A stretch of DNA of 42,391 nt from Oscillospiraceae bacterium (GTDB lineage: Bacteria > Bacillota > Clostridia > Oscillospirales > CAG-272). A model generated the notes under the pieces. It made no database searches. It saw nothing but the letters and a program-made list of their open reading frames with translations, and was not told the origin of the DNA. Position numbers and translations under genes: made by a program. Location of the stretch: the NCBI GenBank assembly GCA_015063845.1, contig SVTJ01000015.1, positions 1 through 42,391 of the forward strand, written 5' to 3'. Each line of letters opens with the position of its first letter. Within the stretch, counting starts at the first letter, position 1. Positions 15,208 to 22,485 of this stretch are shown in pieces.

Positions 15208-17301
15208 ATGACCAAGAACATTCCCGAAATATTTGGTTGTATGGTCTTTAACGACGACGTTATGCGTGAAAGACTTCCCAAGGAAGTGTATAAGTCGCTG
15301 ACAAAGACCATAGCAACGGGAAAAACAATAGACGCGTCCGTTGCGGACGTTGTGGCTGCCGCAATGAAGGACTGGGCGATAGAGAAGGGTGCTACGCACT
15401 ACACTCACTGGTTCCAGCCTCTCACGGGAGTAACGGCTGAGAAGCACGACTCCTTTATATCCCCCGTCGGAAGCTGCAAGGTGGTTATGGAGTTCTCGGG
15501 CAAGGAGCTCATAAAGGGAGAATCCGATGCTTCGTCCTTCCCGTCGGGCGGACTTCGCGCGACCTTTGAGGCAAGAGGCTATACTGCTTGGGATCCTGCG
15601 TCGTATGCGTTCGTCAAGGACGGCACGCTCTATATCCCCACGGCGTTCTGCTCGTACACGGGCGAGGCGCTTGACACAAAGACGCCCTTGCTGCGCTCTA
15701 TGGACGCTATAAGCACTCAGGGGCTCAGAATACTTCGCCTTTTCGGTGATACGGTAACTCAGAGACTTAACACCACGGTCGGTGCTGAGCAGGAGTATTT
15801 TATTGTCGACAAGAAGATGTACGACAAGAGAAAGGACCTCATATACACGGGAAGAACGCTCTTTGGCGCTCCCGCTCCTAAGGGTCAGGAGCTTGAGGAT
15901 CACTACTTCGGACCTCTCAAGACCAGAATAAGCGCGTATATGCAGGACCTCGACGAGGCTCTCTGGATACTCGGTATAAACTCAAAGACCAAGCACAACG
16001 AGGCTGCCCCCGCGCAGCACGAGCTTGCGCCTATATTTGAGACCACGAATATGGCGGTCGACCATAATCTTCTTATAATGGAGTATATGAAGAAGATTGC
16101 CGAGAAGCACGGACTTGTCTGCTTGCTTCACGAAAAGCCTTACGCGGGCGTTAACGGCTCGGGTAAGCACAACAACTGGTCTATATCCACGGACACGGGC
16201 AAAAACCTCATAAAGGCAGGCAAGACACCTGCTGACAACGTGCTGTTCCTGCTTTCATTGGCGGCTATCATCAAGGCTGTTGACGACTATCAGGACCTTA
16301 TGAGGATATCCGTATCTCACGCGGGTAACGACCACCGTCTCGGAGCAAACGAGGCGCCCCCCGCGATAGTTTCCATATTCGTGGGTGAGGAGCTCGAGCA
16401 GATAATCGACGCTATCGTTGACGGTAAGACATACGTTGGCGCAAAGGCGGGAATTATGGACTTGGGTATTCCCACAGTTCCTACCTTCCGCAAGGACACC
16501 ACCGATAGAAACAGAACTTCTCCTTTTGCTTTCACGGGCAATAAGTTTGAGTTCAGAATGGTGGGCTCGTCGCAGAATATCGCAATGCCCAATATCGTAC
16601 TTAACACGGCTGTCGCGGAGAGCTTCAAGCAGTTTGCGGACGTTCTCGAGGCGGCGGACGACTTTGACGCAGCTGTCGCAAAGCTTATCAAGGATACGTT
16701 TACCGAGCACAGAAGGATCCTCTTTGACGGAAACGGCTACTCCGAGGAGTGGGAGAAGGAAGCGGAGAGACGCGGACTTCTCAACCTCAAGACCTCTGTG
16801 GATGCTTACAAGCAGTTCAACGCGCCCAAGAATGTCAAGCTCTTCCTTGACCACGGCGTAATGAACGAGGTGGAGATAAACTCCCGTGAGGAGATATACT
16901 TTGAGAACTATGCCAAGATAGTGAATATCGAGGCACTGACTATGATAGAAATGGCGAGCAGAGATATCATACCTGCTGTCAACGCATACGTAGCTGAGGT
17001 TGCGGATACCATGGGCGCAAAGCTCGCGGTGCTCCCCGATATCAACGTGTCGGTCGAAAAGGATATCATCACGAAGCTGTCAGAGCTCAATTCTAAGGCG
17101 TACGTAGCTCTTGATGAGCTCAAAAAGGCTGAGGCTAAGGCGGCAAAGCTCGCCGACGCCGTCAAGCGCGCTGAGGCGTATTGCTATGAGGTCATTCCCG
17201 CTATGGAAAAGCTTCGCTCGTACGTCGATGCTATGGAGCCTATTACGGCAAGCGAATATTGGCCGCTTCCTACCTACGGCGATTTGATGTTTAATGTGTA
17301 G
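15208..17301 (+). CDS. glnN: Glutamine synthetase type III
   Basis: A cytoplasmic enzyme making glutamine from glutamate, ammonia and ATP. The 697 residues match the long GSIII class. The N-terminal GSIII domain (IPEIFGCMVFND) is followed by the catalytic motifs GAEQEYFIVD (from 192), EAAPAQHELAPIFE, and the HEKPYAGVNGSGKHNNWS ATP/ammonia region. The C-terminal helical tail (MEKLRSYVDAME...EYWPLPTYGDLMF) is GSIII-specific. It lies 44 bp after the ThDP enzyme with a GAGG site and no visible promoter in the gap, so it appears to ride on the sugar-module transcript. It may simply be a housekeeping gene that became joined there. A type A repeat follows. Confidence 0.95.
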   Translation: MTKNIPEIFGCMVFNDDVMRERLPKEVYKSLTKTIATGKTIDASVADVVAAAMKDWAIEKGATHYTHWFQPLTGVTAEKHDSFISPVGSCKVVMEFSGKELIKGESDASSFPSGGLRATFEARGYTAWDPASYAFVKDGTLYIPTAFCSYTGEALDTKTPLLRSMDAISTQGLRILRLFGDTVTQRLNTTVGAEQEYFIVDKKMYDKRKDLIYTGRTLFGAPAPKGQELEDHYFGPLKTRISAYMQDLDEALWILGINSKTKHNEAAPAQHELAPIFETTNMAVDHNLLIMEYMKKIAEKHGLVCLLHEKPYAGVNGSGKHNNWSISTDTGKNLIKAGKTPADNVLFLLSLAAIIKAVDDYQDLMRISVSHAGNDHRLGANEAPPAIVSIFVGEELEQIIDAIVDGKTYVGAKAGIMDLGIPTVPTFRKDTTDRNRTSPFAFTGNKFEFRMVGSSQNIAMPNIVLNTAVAESFKQFADVLEAADDFDAAVAKLIKDTFTEHRRILFDGNGYSEEWEKEAERRGLLNLKTSVDAYKQFNAPKNVKLFLDHGVMNEVEINSREEIYFENYAKIVNIEALTMIEMASRDIIPAVNAYVAEVADTMGAKLAVLPDINVSVEKDIITKLSELNSKAYVALDELKKAEAKAAKLADAVKRAEAYCYEVIPAMEKLRSYVDAMEPITASEYWPLPTYGDLMFNV

Positions 17302-17305
17302 ATGA

Positions 17306-17547
17306 CGCGAGGATGCGAGGACGCGGGGACGCGTTGAGGGGGGCTTTCTTGAAAGAAAGTCCCCCTCAAACTCCCCCAAAGAACTTTAAAACGAAATTGT
17401 TATTGGTGTAGCCGTAAGAAAAGATATAACTTTATTGTTTTTCTTATAAGGAAAAAACTCGTCGGACGATAGATCACCGACGAGTTTTATTTTTATGGGT
17501 ATTGTATATGAATGCGTAAAAATTAAATATACGAGCCCGAATGAATA
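17306..17547 (+). repeat. Type A composite terminator repeat, copy A3
   Basis: It begins a few bases after the glnN stop: GGATGCG/GGACGCG units, a hairpin with TTGAAA loop (17334-17369, one G-U pair), the TTATTGGTGTAGCCG linker, the CTCGTCGG/CCGACGAG terminator stem (about 17458-17486) and the CGAGCCCGAATGAATAATG tail. From 17553 it runs into a fragment resembling the type C arm (ACGGGTCGAC...CCTCGACGATCCGT). It is convergent with the SLOG gene. Confidence 0.85.
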
Positions 17548-17661
17548 ATGATAAACGGGTCGACCGATGTTTTCGAAGAAAACTCGGTACGAAGTTGTCC
17601 TCGACGATCCGTTTGAATACGACACCTCATCCGTTAGGTCCTGTTTCATTTACCCCCTGTA

Positions 17662-18003
17662 TTACTGTGCTTTGGATATTGATTTTACAATGGTTTTCTT
17701 TCTCAATTTTTGGGCGTAATCTATTGTGTATTTGGTGCCTTTGGATGACCCGTCCCAAATAACAAGAACGAGGTCTGCGAGCTTTACCATCTCTTCGTTT
17801 CTTTTTAGCGGAGCGGCTCTTCCGTATTTTGCGTATTGCGGACGCATTATCAGCTTATCGATTCTGTTTTTATCGGCAAACTCCTCTGCCTTCGTATCTA
17901 TCCCTTTTGCCCCTCCGCTTATTATAAGTGTGGTTTCTTTGGGTACAAGACCTGAAAGGTCAAAATTCTTGATGCTCCTTGAACCGACTATTAATACAGT
18001 CAT
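17662..18003 (-). CDS. Small SLOG/DUF2493-like nucleotide-binding protein
   Basis: A 113-residue cytoplasmic protein with the SLOG-superfamily pattern: TVLIVGSRSI at the N-terminus, LIISGGAKGIDTKAEEFA in the middle and ADLVLVIWDGSSKGTKYTID near the end. It matches short DUF2493/YspA-type proteins proposed to bind nucleotides or nucleotide-like ligands; no reaction is known. AAGGAG lies 8 nt before the ATG. It is divergent from the XRE regulator at 18131, with 127 bp between the starts, a layout often seen for a regulator and its target, but no operator repeat is obvious. Confidence 0.8.
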   Translation of the reverse strand: MTVLIVGSRSIKNFDLSGLVPKETTLIISGGAKGIDTKAEEFADKNRIDKLIMRPQYAKYGRAAPLKRNEEMVKLADLVLVIWDGSSKGTKYTIDYAQKLRKKTIVKSISKAQ

Positions 18004-18130
18004 TGCATTCTCCTTTTATTTGAAAACTATTATTTATTATATTTTAAATAAGATTTACTATATTTTATCATATAAACTTTTTGGTGTAAATAGGGTATAA
18101 TAAATTCAAGTAAAAAATAGGAGAAAGAAT

Positions 18131-18367
18131 ATGCTTGAAAGTCAATACAAAATGAATTTAATAAAAATTGGATTGAAAATAGCGTATTATAGAAAGCTTC
18201 AAGGAATGACGCAAGAGGAGCTTGCGGAAGCGTGCGAGCTCTCCCCGGGATATATTTCACAGCTTGAGGGCACGGGTTGCTATTTTTGCCCCTCGCTCAA
18301 GACCTTGTTTAGGATTGCAGAGGTGCTTGGAACAACAGTCTCAAAACTTACGGATATTGAGGATTAA
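18131..18367 (+). CDS. XRE family transcriptional regulator
   Basis: A 78-residue single-domain helix-turn-helix protein: GLKIAYYRKLQGMTQEELAE, LSPGYISQLEG and SLKTLFRIAEVLGTTVSKL cover the five-helix XRE/Cro fold. It has no sensor domain. AGGAG lies before the ATG and a TATAAT -10 box sits at 18096-18101, although I see no good -35. A stem-loop with seven T residues follows at once, so it is monocistronic. It may control the divergent SLOG gene; this is inference. Confidence 0.85.
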   Translation: MLESQYKMNLIKIGLKIAYYRKLQGMTQEELAEACELSPGYISQLEGTGCYFCPSLKTLFRIAEVLGTTVSKLTDIED

Positions 18368-18370
18368 AAA

Positions 18371-18397
18371 GGAACGTGTGCTCACGCTCCTTTTTTT
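18371..18397 (+). terminator. Rho-independent terminator after XRE gene
   Basis: GGAACGTG / CACGCTCC stem (one mismatch), 4-nt loop, preceded by AAAAA and followed by seven T residues, 3 bp past the stop codon. Confidence 0.8.
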
Positions 18398-18422
18398 GCG
18401 CAATGTTTGAATACGATACCTC

Positions 18423-18470
18423 AAATTAGGATTTACCGAATAGTTAAATTCAACAGGTCGCAGGGGCGCT
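18423..18470 (+). repeat. Half copy of the boundary-motif element
   Basis: AAATTAGGATTTACCGA followed by ATAGTTAAATTCAACAGGTC, the same interior as 8608-8680 but without the closing inverted motif. It lies just upstream of the RpiR promoter. Confidence 0.6.
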
Positions 18471-18485
18471 TTTTTGTTAAATCCC

Positions 18486-18514
18486 TTGACTTTTCGGTGG
18501 GTTGAATGTATAAT
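18486..18514 (+). promoter_or_regulatory. Promoter of the RpiR-flavoprotein pair
   Basis: -35 TTGACT (18486-18491), 17-bp spacer, -10 TATAAT (18509-18514). Confidence 0.75.
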
Positions 18515-18556
18515 ATATTATGTATATTTGCGTTTACCGAAAACGAGGTGACATAT

Positions 18557-19420
18557 ATGAAACGTAATCTTTTAAAGGAAATCGAAGAAAGAATGCCCGG
18601 CTTTTCAAAAGGGCAGAAGCTTATATCAGGTTATATACTCGAAAACTACGACAAGGCGGCGTATATGACTGCCGCAAAGCTCGGCGCTATCGTTAAGGTC
18701 TCCGAGTCCACTGTCGTGCGCTTTGCCATTGAGCTCGGCTTTGAGGGCTATCCCGAATTTCAGCACTCTTTGCAGGAGATCGTTCGCACAAAGCTGACAT
18801 CTTTTCAGCGAATTGAGGTCACAAACAACCTGATCGGTGACGGAGACGTGCTCACAAAGGTGTTGAATTCCGACCAGGATAAGATAAAGCACACGCTTGA
18901 GGAGATAGACAGAAAAGCGTTTGAGGACGCTGTACAAAGGCTTGTCGAGGCTGACAATATCTATGTTCTCGGTATGCGCTCGTCCGCCACGCTCGCGAGC
19001 TTTTTCGCGCACAGTCTGGGTATGATATTCGACAGAGTGAAGCTTGTTCAAACGGGCTCGGGCAGCGAGATGTTTGAGCAGATAATGAATATCGGAGAGG
19101 GAGACGTTATGATAGCCATAAGCTTCCCGAGATACTCCAAAAAGCTTATCAACGCGGTAAATTACGCCAAGCACAGAGGCGCGAATATTATCGCGATAAC
19201 CGACAGCACTATGTCCCCCATAGCTCCTCAGGCAAGTCAGCTCTTGCTCGCAAGGAGCGATATGGCGTCGTTTGTGGACTCGCTCGTAGCTCCGCTCAGC
19301 ATAATCAACGCTATCATAGTCGCGGTATCCCGAGCTAAGCAGGACGAGCTTACAGAGCGTCTTCGCAAGCTTGAGGACATCTGGGATGAATACGACGTTT
19401 ACGACAAGAACCAGGGATGA
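18557..19420 (+). CDS. MurR/RpiR family transcriptional regulator
   Basis: A 287-residue regulator. The N-terminal HTH_6 domain (about 1-78) has the typical FSKGQKLISGYILENYDKAA and VSESTVVRFAIELGFEGYPEF. The C-terminal SIS domain (about 120-260) reads NIYVLGMRSSATLASFFAHS and GDVMIAISFPRYSKKLINAV and would bind a phosphosugar. Family members sense sugar phosphates to control catabolic operons. An upstream in-frame ATG at 18506 is rejected because the ATG at 18557 has GAGGTG 8 nt before it and begins the family N-terminus. Its stop overlaps or nearly overlaps the next gene, so the two are co-transcribed. Confidence 0.92.
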   Translation: MKRNLLKEIEERMPGFSKGQKLISGYILENYDKAAYMTAAKLGAIVKVSESTVVRFAIELGFEGYPEFQHSLQEIVRTKLTSFQRIEVTNNLIGDGDVLTKVLNSDQDKIKHTLEEIDRKAFEDAVQRLVEADNIYVLGMRSSATLASFFAHSLGMIFDRVKLVQTGSGSEMFEQIMNIGEGDVMIAISFPRYSKKLINAVNYAKHRGANIIAITDSTMSPIAPQASQLLLARSDMASFVDSLVAPLSIINAIIVAVSRAKQDELTERLRKLEDIWDEYDVYDKNQG

Positions 19421-19422
19421 GT

Positions 19423-20691
19423 ATGGCAGAGCTTGAAAACAAGGCGCGCGTGGTCGTTGTCGGCGGCGGAGCGGCGGGCATGATGGCGGCTATAAGTGCC
19501 GCAGAGGTTGGAGCCGATGTCACGCTGATCGAGAGAAACGCGCAGTGCGGAAAGAAGCTTAAGATAACGGGAAAGGGCAGATGCAACGTCACAAACGATT
19601 GCGACGTGCGCGAGTTCTTGCAGAACGTTCCCACAAATCCGAGATTTCTTTACAGCGCGCTCGGCAGATTTTCCACCGAGGACACAAAGGCGTTCTTTGA
19701 GCAAGCGGGAGTGCCGCTCAAGGTGGAGCGAGGCAGGAGAGTATTTCCCGTGTCCGACAGGGCAGAGGACATAGTTTCCGCCATGTATAAGAGGGTACGG
19801 AACGCGGGTGTACGTGTGCTTCATTCGAGAGTAAGGAGCATTGAGACCGAAGAGGGTGCTGTGACGCACGTATTGACCGACACGGATAGAATACAGGCTG
19901 ACGCGGTGATAGTTGCGACGGGTGGAAAGTCGTATCCGGGCACTGGCTCGGACGGCGACGGATATGCGCTCGCGCAGTCGGTAGGTCACACGGTAACTCC
20001 GCTCATACCGTCGCTTGTTCCGCTGACCTCGAAAAGCAAGATATGTCCCTCGCTTCAAGGCCTTTCCCTCAAAAACGTTGCGCTTAAGATAACCGACGTG
20101 CAGTCGGGAAAGACGGTCTACGAGGATTTTGGCGAGATGATGTTCACTCATTTCGGGCTGACAGGGCCGATGATACTTTCGGCATCCGCGCACCTTTCGG
20201 GGATAGAGACGGGAAAGTACGAGGCGCATATAGATCTCAAGCCCGCGCTTGACGAAAAGGCGCTTGACGCGCGTTTGCTTTCGGATTTTGCGAAGTATTC
20301 CAACAAGGATTTTATAAATGCTTTGAGCGACCTGCTTCCCGCCAAGCTCATACCCGTTACGGTAGGGCTCTCGGGAATAGACGCTCGCAAGAAGGTTAAT
20401 TCTATAACCAGAGAGGAGAGGACTGCTCTCCGCACAGTTATGAAGGACCTGAGAATAAGAATTGACGGTTTCCGCCCCATTGCCGAGGCGATAATCACCA
20501 AGGGCGGAGTGGACGTGCGTGAGATAGACCCAAGGACGATGGCGTCCAAGCTCTGCTCGGGGCTGTATTTTTGCGGAGAGGTGCTTGACGTAGACGCGTA
20601 TACGGGCGGCTACAATCTCCAGATAGCCTTTTCCACAGGATTCCTCGCAGGAGAGAGCGCAGCTTACTATTCTTTTGAAAAAGAAAACTAA
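19423..20691 (+). CDS. HI0933-family NAD(P)/FAD-dependent oxidoreductase
   Basis: A flavoprotein of about 422 residues (YhiN/HI0933/BaiN-like family). It starts with the dinucleotide-binding VVVVGGGAAGMMAAISAAE and has the family signatures CGKKLKITGKGRCNVTND, VIVATGGKSYPGTGSDGDGY, FTHFGLTGPMIL and GLYFCGEVLDVDAYTGGYNLQ. The reaction is unknown; BaiN was reported in bile-acid metabolism, but most members are uncharacterised. The ATG at 19423 is preferred because AGGG lies 6-7 nt before it. The ATG at 19417, which overlaps the RpiR stop as ATGA, is the alternative and adds two residues. A regulatory link to RpiR is plausible but not shown. Confidence 0.9.
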   Translation: MAELENKARVVVVGGGAAGMMAAISAAEVGADVTLIERNAQCGKKLKITGKGRCNVTNDCDVREFLQNVPTNPRFLYSALGRFSTEDTKAFFEQAGVPLKVERGRRVFPVSDRAEDIVSAMYKRVRNAGVRVLHSRVRSIETEEGAVTHVLTDTDRIQADAVIVATGGKSYPGTGSDGDGYALAQSVGHTVTPLIPSLVPLTSKSKICPSLQGLSLKNVALKITDVQSGKTVYEDFGEMMFTHFGLTGPMILSASAHLSGIETGKYEAHIDLKPALDEKALDARLLSDFAKYSNKDFINALSDLLPAKLIPVTVGLSGIDARKKVNSITREERTALRTVMKDLRIRIDGFRPIAEAIITKGGVDVREIDPRTMASKLCSGLYFCGEVLDVDAYTGGYNLQIAFSTGFLAGESAAYYSFEKEN

Positions 20692-20723
20692 GTAAAAGAA
20701 AACTTACCCATCGGTTTGTGCGT

Positions 20724-21063
20724 AAATTAGGATTTATCGGTGGTTTCGCACAGCACCCTCTTAAAAGTTTTAGTCAAGTTTTTTCAAAAACTTGCGGGGT
20801 CAAGGGGCGGCGCCCATTGCCGCTCTCCGCAGAGAGCGGAACTCCCTCACGCTGAGAAGGAGGTCTGGAGGGAACCTCCAGGCGCGCGTCGCAACGCGCG
20901 AAATCCCCTATTGTAGTATAAAGTAACTTTGTGTTAAAAAAGGGTGTTTCGCCGTCTGCGGACGGCGACAAGCCTATGCGGCTTGAGCGCAAAAACTCCC
21001 CCAAAAGTTTTATCAAAACTTTAAAGCTGGGTACTGTTCGAACACACCGATTGATCCAAATTT
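20724..21063. repeat. Intergenic element bounded by inverted 17-bp motifs (one end decayed)
   Basis: The left end AAATTAGGATTTATCGG (20724-20740) continues TGGTTTCGCACAGCACCC like type B. The right end CCGATTGATCCAAATTT (21047-21063) is a decayed inverse copy preceded by AACACA. The interior has several GC hairpins (GCCGCTCTC/GAGAGCGG; GGAGGTCTGGAGGGAACCTCC; CGCGCGTCGCAACGCGCG; CCGTCTGCGGACGG). It fills the gap between the flavoprotein and cmk; no coding sequence is seen. Confidence 0.65.
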
Positions 21064-21105
21064 GTTTCACTTTTTAAAAATAAATCCCCAAAAAAGGAGA
21101 AGATT

Positions 21106-21774
21106 ATGATACAGATAGCAATTGACGGCCCCGGCGGAGCGGGCAAGAGCACGGTAGCAAAGGCAGTAGCGGCAAAGCTCGGTATCGTTTACGTTGACAC
21201 GGGCGCTTTGTACAGAACGGTAGGCTACTACGTAAGACAAAAGGATATTTCACCCGACGACAGAGAGGGCGTAGGCGCGATACTTTGCGAGATAAGCATA
21301 GAGATAAAGTACGTTGACGGCGCGCAGCACGTGTTCCTCAACGGAGAGGACCTCGGAGACAAGATACGCACCCCCGAGATGTCTATGTACGCCTCGAAGG
21401 TCTCGGCTATTCCTGCGGTAAGAGCGTTTTTGCTTGACACGCAGAGAGACATAGCAAAGAAAAACAGCGTTATTATGGACGGCAGAGACATCGGAACGGT
21501 CATACTTCCGAATGCTGACGTCAAGATATTCCTCACGGCATCCGAGGAGTGCAGAGCTATGCGTCGCTATAAGGAGCTTATAGAGCGCGGTCAGGACGTA
21601 AAATACGAGGACGTGCTCGCTGAGATGAACCAAAGAGACAAGCAGGACAGCACCAGAGACGTAGCCCCCACGGCTGCCGCTGCGGACGCAGTGCTGCTCG
21701 ACAACACGGGGATGACCTTTGACCAGACCGTTGACGCGGTCATCGCGCTTGCTATGGAAAAGCGGGGCAAATAA
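21106..21774 (+). CDS. cmk: Cytidylate kinase
   Basis: A cytoplasmic (d)CMP kinase of 222 residues, which phosphorylates CMP/dCMP with ATP. It has the P-loop GPGGAGKST (8-16), VDTGALYRTVGYYV, the CMP-binding MDGRDIGTVILPNADVKIFL and an RDVAPTAAAADAVLLDNT tail, all diagnostic for Cmk. AAAGGAG lies 7 nt before the ATG. It begins the conserved Clostridia cluster cmk-plsC-ispH/rpsA. Confidence 0.96.
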   Translation: MIQIAIDGPGGAGKSTVAKAVAAKLGIVYVDTGALYRTVGYYVRQKDISPDDREGVGAILCEISIEIKYVDGAQHVFLNGEDLGDKIRTPEMSMYASKVSAIPAVRAFLLDTQRDIAKKNSVIMDGRDIGTVILPNADVKIFLTASEECRAMRRYKELIERGQDVKYEDVLAEMNQRDKQDSTRDVAPTAAAADAVLLDNTGMTFDQTVDAVIALAMEKRGK

Positions 21775-21816
21775 TTTTTGCGTATATAAAAAACAAAAGA
21801 AAGTGGGTATTCCACA

Positions 21817-22485
21817 TTGAGTAAAGAAAAAAAGAAAAGGCAGGGAAGCAGGTTCTTCCGTGTTGTATATGCGTGCTTGTCGGGCATTGTGGGGCTTATA
21901 TTCAGGATAAAGGTCGTAAATCCCGAGAATGAGCCTCTCGAGGGCGGTTACGTCGTGTGCGCCAACCACATCTCGGCGACAGACCCGATAGTTATAAGCT
22001 ACGCCTTCAAGAGAAATCAGCTCAATTTTATGGCTAAAAAGGAGCTTTTCAAGATACCTCTTCTCAGGGGTCTTATCTCTATGCTCGGAGCTTTCCCCAT
22101 AGACCGTGGCGGAAACGACGTCGGAGCTATCAAAAAGGCGGTCAGCATAGTTGAAGAGGGCAAGTGCCTCGGCGTGTTCCCTCAGGGGCACAGATACCCC
22201 TGTCAGGACCCGAGAAAGACCGAGACCAAGAACGGTGCCGCTCTTATCGCTACTCGTGCTGAGGCGGACATTGTTCCCGTTTATATCTGGTGCAAGGGCA
22301 AAAAGCAGAGGATATTCAAGAGAACGTACGTTGTTATCGGTGAGAGGATATCCTTTGAGAGCTTTGAATACGACAAGGATAATCAGGGTGAGTATACACG
22401 CGTAACGGGTATAGTTTTCGACAAGGTGTGCTCGCTGGGTGAGGACTTTGAGAAAAAGCTCCGTGACGAGGGCAAGATAAAATGA
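21817..22485 (+). CDS. plsC: 1-acyl-sn-glycerol-3-phosphate acyltransferase
   Basis: A membrane-associated PlsC-type acyltransferase of 222 residues, which converts lysophosphatidate to phosphatidate. It has an N-terminal hydrophobic helix (about 14-30), the catalytic NH-x4-D motif as N50-H51-ISAT-D56, MAKKELF, and FPQGHR (121-126), where the usual FPEG Glu is Gln. The start is a TTG at 21817 with only a weak purine-rich site; no better ATG exists upstream in frame. Its last 4 bases overlap the ispH-rpsA start (ATGA), indicating coupled translation. It is a standard neighbour of cmk in Clostridia. Confidence 0.9.
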   Translation: MSKEKKKRQGSRFFRVVYACLSGIVGLIFRIKVVNPENEPLEGGYVVCANHISATDPIVISYAFKRNQLNFMAKKELFKIPLLRGLISMLGAFPIDRGGNDVGAIKKAVSIVEEGKCLGVFPQGHRYPCQDPRKTETKNGAALIATRAEADIVPVYIWCKGKKQRIFKRTYVVIGERISFESFEYDKDNQGEYTRVTGIVFDKVCSLGEDFEKKLRDEGKIK

